Below are positions 58,001-64,000 of a DNA stretch of 64,000 nucleotides, one piece after another. A model generated the notes under the pieces. That model saw nothing but the letters and a program-made list of their open reading frames with translations. It ran no database searches and had not been told where the DNA came from. Each line of letters opens with the position of its first letter. Positions within the stretch are counted from its first letter, which is position 1. The stretch is from Formicarius rufipectus (lineage: Eukaryota > Chordata > Aves > Passeriformes > Formicariidae): the NCBI GenBank assembly GCA_013399695.1, contig VXAU01000211.1, positions 124,001 to 188,000 of the forward strand, in the 5' to 3' direction. The translations under genes were made by a program, and so were the position numbers.

Positions 58001-61000
58001 GATGTAGAAGCTGGAGAACTTTTGTCGGGCCCCTTGTGTTTTAATGCCATGAATAATCATGAGACGCAGAAGGTCCACCTGGGAATGAAAGTCAGGGATT
58101 TTCTTCGGATGGCAAACCCAAGCCATGTTCAGGGAATACACTGTAGACCTGTGAACTCATTTTCTCATGATATAACTGAGCGCTGGTTATGAAACTAATT
58201 AAAACACTTGTTCATAAGGCCCCAAGTCAGAAAAGAGCTGGGAGGAGGATAGGGGGGAGCTGTTCTCACTTGGTCCTTGGGGGATTTTTGCACAAGCCAA
58301 TGGTGCAGCTGGACCATCAAGTGATTCTTTTGCGGCACCGAGGATGGATATGGGTCCAGGCCAGCAGCAACCATGACCAGACTAACTGCCATTAGGGTGT
58401 GAGTGCTCCCCCTTCCAGAGGGAGGGAGAAACAGTAGGATGTAGCTGAGGAGGCACTAGCCAACCATACGAGCTCTGCACAGTGCATCAGCCATGAGCAT
58501 GCCTTGCAATGCCCCAAGTCGTGCCTCCAGACACAGTGTCCTTCCTACCTGGATCGAGGCATTGATGCGGTCGGTGCTCCAGGCATTGATGGAGCCAGTG
58601 TTACCCAGCCTGGCCAGGTAAGGAGCCCACTGCCCTGCAGGGAGAGAACACAGATAAAAGGGGGCTGTTGGCCCTTGGAGCTGCCGAGACCATCTGCAGG
58701 ATTGGATCTGAGCATCACCTTAGTGTTCAGTAGCCACATACAGAGTGGCAGAGCACTGACATGATGGGCCAGACATGTGGGAAGGCACCTTCATGTCCTG
58801 AGTGGGATGTTGACATGGGCATGGATGGAGGAAGGACTCTACCAGGGATCCAGTGCAGCAGAACTTTGGGCAGGCAAGCACATGAGCTGTGTTGGCTGAA
58901 GCTGCCCTGACGTCACCTGCCTTCCCTGCAGGTACTCACCATACTGCCCCGACGCTGTGATCTGAGAGTCTGCAATGCGGCCTGAAGCCAGACCAAGGGC
59001 ATCCAGACAGTCTGCAGTGAACAGGGGAGGGCAAAAAACAAGCAGAGTTGATTAGGTGACAAGGCTTTTGAAGGAAAAGCCTAGGCTGGGTAGCAGCCTC
59101 CAGGCTCATGGAGGTTTTCAAGCCTCCAGGAGCCCATAGACTTGTTTGTCTCACATCAAGGGATAGATTTCAGATGCCTCCACATCCATCCCTGAATTTT
59201 CAGGGCACTGAAAGTTCTTGCTCCTGATCCCCATGTCAGCAGCAGAGAGTTCCCAGCATTTGCTATAGCAGCCTCTCGCCAAACCCCTGTCCCTGAGTCC
59301 ATGACATCTCGTTCCTGTGTCCTAATGTCCCAGCAGTGCTGACAAGCATCTCTTCCTTAAGTCTTGCTCCTGAGCCTTTTTAGTTGCTAGGCAGCATCTT
59401 TTACAAACAAATATCACATTGCTAAAGGAAAGTCTACCTGACACCCCTGCCTCCCTGTGTCTCTCTTTGGTCTGCTGAGCACAGGGATGTTTATCTCTTA
59501 TAATAACCATTATTATTAGTGACTTATCACATCCTGGCTTCTCCACAACATGTGACATGCCCCTAGGGAAAATGTGAATTTGAAATCTCAAGCAGATTTT
59601 TAACTTATGGCAACATTTTCTGGATGACATTTAATACTCTTTTAGAAACAGGGGAGATATTGTCCCTGTGTGATAAAATACTACTCTCACACACCACTTC
59701 CCCCAGTGCTTACTTATAGTGAGTTAGAAGTGTGTTGTTCTGGGGTGGAACAAGAGGTTTTCAGTGGATTCTGCAGTTGTTCTTGGGGCTGTTCCTATCA
59801 GACCAGCCTGTAGTCAGACAATGTTGCTCGCTGCCTCCTGTCATCACTCTGTGCCTCATGACACATGGTTAGGCAGGTGGGCACTGCACCTTACTGACAC
59901 TATGTGTATGCACTTTCTTGGGTCGGTGCATTTTACAGAGGGTCCAGGAACTCTCAGTTTTGGAAAACAAGATCTCTGGGAATAAATATTTGCAGGCTGG
60001 TCTTCCAGCTTTCGCTTCAGCTGTGTCCCTGACTCTGTGCTCTCTGCTGGGCTGTGCAGGGTGGAAAGGACTGAAGTCATGACTTTCTTTCAGAGTGAAA
60101 ACCCAGAAGATCCCCCTTGGGTCACCTCAGGAGAAAGGCTGAGAGGTCTGGGGGAGGGAGATCAGATACATGCTGGCCGTGGCTGTGGCAGCAGGCAGGT
60201 CAGGGCTAGAAGTGGATCACTCACTCGGGTCATACACGAGGAAGAGGGCACTCATCCCAGCTTGCTGGTGCTCTCCCACTTTGCATTCTACCTGCCATAT
60301 CCCAGCATGTGAGGGCCACATCTCCACTGTCCCAAAGACACCTGGCCAGGAATGGAGAACAGAGCAGAAGGGAGTTACTGTCTGTAATGGGATGCCACAC
60401 TGTAAAGTGCTGTGCAAACACAAAGCCAGGCTCTTCCAGAACCACTCCCCCTCCTTGGTATCCCGCCCTGCAGTCTTGGCACTTCCTCAGGGCACGGACA
60501 TGAAGCCCTGGCAGATGGGGGTGTGCAGTGCCCACGCTGCTTCTCACCGGGATAAAGGTTGTAGACTCCCATGCGATACTCCTGGCTAGTCCTGACGCTG
60601 AACAGCTGCCCGTGGAAGTGGACAGAGTGGATATCCTCAGTGCTGCCCATGTTCAGGAGGTGCCATCGGACCCGCTGCTGCTGAGCCATCACCAGCCCGG
60701 GCAGTGTGTCACTCACATAGCCATTGATGGCTGGGAAAGGCAGTGGTCAGGAGTGGCTCACAGCTCCAGGGTTTTTCCATCCCAATACAGATTATGGGAT
60801 GGAAAGGGCAAGGGCAAGGTCCTCACCATGGAAGGAATGTTTTTTCTTAAAGTCAGGGTTGTCCAGCTGGATGAGGCAGGGAGGGAGGCAGTTCCTCTTC
60901 ATGTTCTCTGGGAAGTACCAGCTTTTGGTCTCATCGAAGATGGTGAAGAGCAGGGAGAACTCCTGCACAGCCAGCTGCCGCCTGAAAATGAAGCTCAGCA

Positions 61001-64000
61001 CCCCACGGCGGCAGATGATCAGCGGCCCAATGAGGCCTGAATGCAGGTCCTTCTCCTGCCAGGGAGCCGGGAAACAGTTTGTCTCAGAGGGGGAGGCAGC
61101 GCTGTCACTTGGCAAGAGGCACAGCAGGGAGGAAAGCAGTGGCCCCGCCTGCATCCCTGGCCTGGCTCCCACTCTGAGGCACGGGCAGGGTGGGATGGAC
61201 ATGCTGGGTTCACTGGGGCACCTCCACTCTGCCCTGAGCTAACAAAGGCTGAGCAGCAGCTATTTGCATGCGCTTTCAGGAGACATGGTGTCTGTCTGTC
61301 TGTCCAACTGTCCTATAGTCCCTATTACACTAACATTGTACCCAGGGCTCATTAGCTGGTATAACTGGGGAGAAGGGTGAAAACCATGCGAAGAGAAGAC
61401 AAAAAGTGGAGAGGAGAGGAGAGGAGAGGAGAAAAGGAGGGAAAGGGAGAGGAGGGCACCAGCATGCATTAATCACTGTTTTAGACACCTGAGAGTCTAC
61501 ACAGCCACAGGCTGCTTTCAGCACAGCACTCTAGGAAATGTCTTGACCTCACAGCCAGAACCCAGGTGTGCTGCCCATCTCTCCTTCCAGGAATTCCCCA
61601 GTGGAGCAGGCTCCCACCTACCAAGTCCACGTTGGAGAAGTAAGCCCAGGCCTTGCAGTCAAATTCCTGCATGGTGGGTGCCATCTGGGGCAGGACTTTC
61701 CAGGAGTACTCCCGGACCCCTCCAGGCTGCACCACCTCGCCCTGCTGCGCTGTGCCCTCTGTGTCCTCGTAGGCTGTCAGTGTGGAGTGGAAGGAGAAGG
61801 GTCGCGAGGCCAGGTTCTTGAACGTAACCTGCACCAGAGGGAAGGCAAAGCAAAGGCAGTGTGGGAGAGGGCTTGGTGCAGCACTGAGGGTGCCCTGGAC
61901 CCTGGGGATGGGCCCAGCCAGCTGCTGGGAAGGAGGCAGCCAAGTTGCTGGTGCCCAGACCTCCAGCTAGTCCCCATGCTGAACCACAATCTGTGGCTGT
62001 GCAGTGTGATCCCCAGTAGAAAGCACATCCCGGTCATATCAGAAGGATGAGACCCTCTCCCTGGTCAGTGGGAGCAAGATCAGCTATGCTACTGTCTCTG
62101 GAGCCCAAAGGTGCTGAATCCATCCTGATGAAGACTTTCTTGAAAACTGGGCAGCTTCTCCAAGCATACAATTCCTGAGCCTAGTGAAGAGCCTTCCACC
62201 TTTTCCTTAAGTGGGTGTTGAAGGGCCTTTGGTGGTGCAGGAAACCCAAGCTTGCCCTCACACAGAGCATCAAAACAAGCTGTACTGAGCTTGTACTGAG
62301 CCCTGCTTTTTACAATTCCTTCATCCAAAAGCTCCCCATGAAGCCCAGGGGCTGATTGGGCTGTGCTGTTTTAGGTGTTGTGTCTGTCTCAGGTCCAGGG
62401 CCTTGCATCTGAACACTCAGAGGTTCCTGCTTGCCCATTCCTCCAGCCACTGAGGGCCATCTGAATGGTGGCTCTGCCTCCCAATCTGGTGCCATCCACA
62501 TGCCAACAGGGCAGCTCCTGCCCCCAGACCCTGAAGGTAAACCCACAGGCCACCTCAGCACTCCCTCTGGCTGAGCACAGACAGCAACAGGGGGATTTAT
62601 GGTTTTATAGGGAACTTTCAATTCACCATGATGACATCTTCAACTTCTGCCCTGATGTATGGCCCAAGGATGCCCAAGTGCTCATCCAGCTCTCCCCTCT
62701 GCACTGGCTGCGTGAAAGAATCGTCCATGTACTCTCGGAAAACCACCTTGCGGTACCTCCAGGAATGCTTCCTCCTGCTGCTCCAGGGGTCCCTGAGGGG
62801 AAGGCAGATGAGTAAGTCAGCTGATACTGTCCCATAATGAGACCAGGGCAGGGGTGATACAGAGCCAGAGCATCCCTGACCCATTTGCAAGGAAGCTCCA
62901 GGTTTCTGGAGTTACAAGACTCCCCAGGGTGGAGGGGAAGGTGCTGGGAGCATCTTTTCCCTGGGCTGCTTGACTGGGTTGTACCAACACAGACCTGTGA
63001 TGCTGTCTGCCAGCAATGCCAACTCACGCATCAATCCATGCCATGCAGTGCAGGAGGAAAACATGAGGGACAATCACACTTACTTTGCTTTTAGGAAGTG
63101 CTGGGGTCTCTGGTTGCCATATTCCCACATCACCTCCACTGCTGCAATGAAGTATTGCCGCACCTCCCCCTGGAAGGAACGCGGGTCATGCTCCTCTTCC
63201 CCATAGATGTCAAAATCCTCCATGGTCTGCTCTGTGTCACTGTACTCATCATAGTCTGACTTGGCAGCCTTTGACCCTGAGGGGCTGGAATGGGTCCTGT
63301 TGTTCAGAGATGGCTCCTCCCTATGTTCTGGGATGTGGTTCCTCTCCACAGCTGTGCTGTTGCTTTCCCCATCTTTATTGGGCTCTCCTGGGCCCTGGAC
63401 CCCTCTCTTCCCTGCCTCTCTGAGGACATCTTCCTCACTGAGCACCTGACATCCGTGAGGACTGTCTTGCACATACTGGGCTGGTTTTTCAGTAGTGTTG
63501 TGATTGTGAGGGGGATTACTTGGAGACAGTGAACAGTTCTCTCTGGAGGGTGGTTTTGTAGGCATTTCCTCTGGGCTTTGCCCAGGCATTCTCTCAGGCA
63601 CGTAGTCCTCTGTGGAATTGGCCTTGAGCTGCTGAGGCTGAGGACTAAACTGACCCAGCTGCTCCACAGAGTTTGTCTCCTCCTCCATCTGGCTTCTGCC
63701 CTGAGCTTGCTCGCTCCCAGGAGCCCCCCAGACCACAGTTCTGCCTGGCTGCAGCTCGGACAAGGCTGGGCTCTGGAAGCCCCCAGCATGTGCCACTGCC
63801 TCCAGGGAAACCAGGTCCCAGTTCGAAGCCAGGTCTTCATCCTCAGCAGCAATCTGCATTTCTGGGCTGCTTGCTGCTACTGGCACCTCCATCCCCACTG
63901 CTCCTCTAGTGGGCAAGGAGTGTTTGCTGTGCTGGACCCCCTCACTGCTGCTCTGTACACCCCTGTCTGTGCTTGGCCCCCTCTCAGGATACACCTCACC
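55086..64000 (-). CDS. F8: F8, coagulation factor VIII (3' part: end of B domain, a3, A3, C1, C2); runs off the window
   Basis: Minus-strand exons (human numbering): 14 (63084 to the edge), 15 62627-62792, 16 61622-61828, 17 60827-61055, 18 60548-60730, 19 60225-60341, 20 58940-59011, 21 58549-58634, 22 57923-58078, 23 56919-57063, 24 55913-56061, 25 55443-55619, 26 55086-55241 (TGA). Exons 17-25 have the same lengths as I recall for human. Factor VIII is the plasma cofactor of factor IXa; thrombin releases the B domain, and the C domains bind phospholipid and von Willebrand factor. Visible: B-domain tail with five N-glycosylation sequons; acidic a3 (SDYDEYSD, EDFDIYGEEE) with sulphation-type tyrosines; thrombin site DPR/SFQ at about 63181; A3 motifs EFDCKAWAYFSNVDL, FDETKSWYF, HFHG; C1 (GIKTQGARQKFSS); C2 (ASSYSSS, ending CDTQQEY). 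No RHQR-type furin site precedes a3. The 5' end lies outside the window. Confidence 0.96.
57470..57532. repeat. T-rich simple repeat in F8 intron 22
   Basis: Runs of TTTTG/TTTTTG make a low-complexity tract in the 859-base intron 22. Confidence 0.7.
61407..61456. repeat. (GGAGA)n purine tract in F8 intron 16
   Basis: GGAGA units repeat about five times within a longer purine-only stretch. It lies between F8 exons 16 and 17. Confidence 0.8.

Overview
The window is vertebrate nuclear DNA and almost certainly avian. Genes are split into short exons with GT-AG introns, there are CR1 LINE 3' ends with the bird-type ATTCTATGATTCT tail, introns are compact, CpG-island promoters are GC-rich, and every recognised protein is a vertebrate orthologue. 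There are no bacterial features, operons or CRISPR arrays. I rebuilt each gene exon by exon, checking splice sites and reading phase across each junction.

Left to right: TMEM35A (NACHO, minus strand, 2 exons, 168 aa); TRMT2B (mitochondrial tRNA/rRNA m5U methyltransferase, minus, 12 exons, 470 aa); F8A/HAP40 (plus, intronless, interrupted by a 374-base assembly gap); DKC1 (dyskerin, plus, 13 exons after a short first exon, at least 489 aa); MPP1 (palmitoylated MAGUK, minus, 12 exons, 469 aa), which converges on DKC1; and the 3' two-fifths of F8 (coagulation factor VIII, minus, part of exon 14 through exon 26), which runs off the right edge. In mammals TMEM35A/TRMT2B (Xq22) and DKC1/MPP1/F8 (Xq28) are far apart on X; here they are contiguous. 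F8A, which sits inside F8 intron 22 in humans, is a free-standing gene about 38 kb from the F8 3' end.

The most unusual signal is in DKC1 introns. A ~250-nt long-form C/D-box RNA candidate occurs in introns 5 and 9 (237 of 238 bases identical between boxes C and D), and an 81-nt C/D-box snoRNA candidate occurs in introns 6 and 10 (81 of 81 identical). Each has correct box and terminal-stem geometry. The long RNA has a 12-bp match next to box D' to a conserved 28S rRNA segment. The identity stops close to the RNA borders. The same ordered pair is therefore present twice inside the gene for the H/ACA pseudouridine synthase.

Other points: no lysine-rich N-terminal exon is visible for DKC1 (an unresolved N lies at the likely splice donor); several GC-rich minisatellites sit in the TRMT2B/F8A and DKC1 promoters; an array of three CCAAT boxes precedes F8A; and the intergenic and intronic DNA holds CR1, MIR-like and LTR-like repeats. 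The stretches between genes otherwise show no coding evidence.
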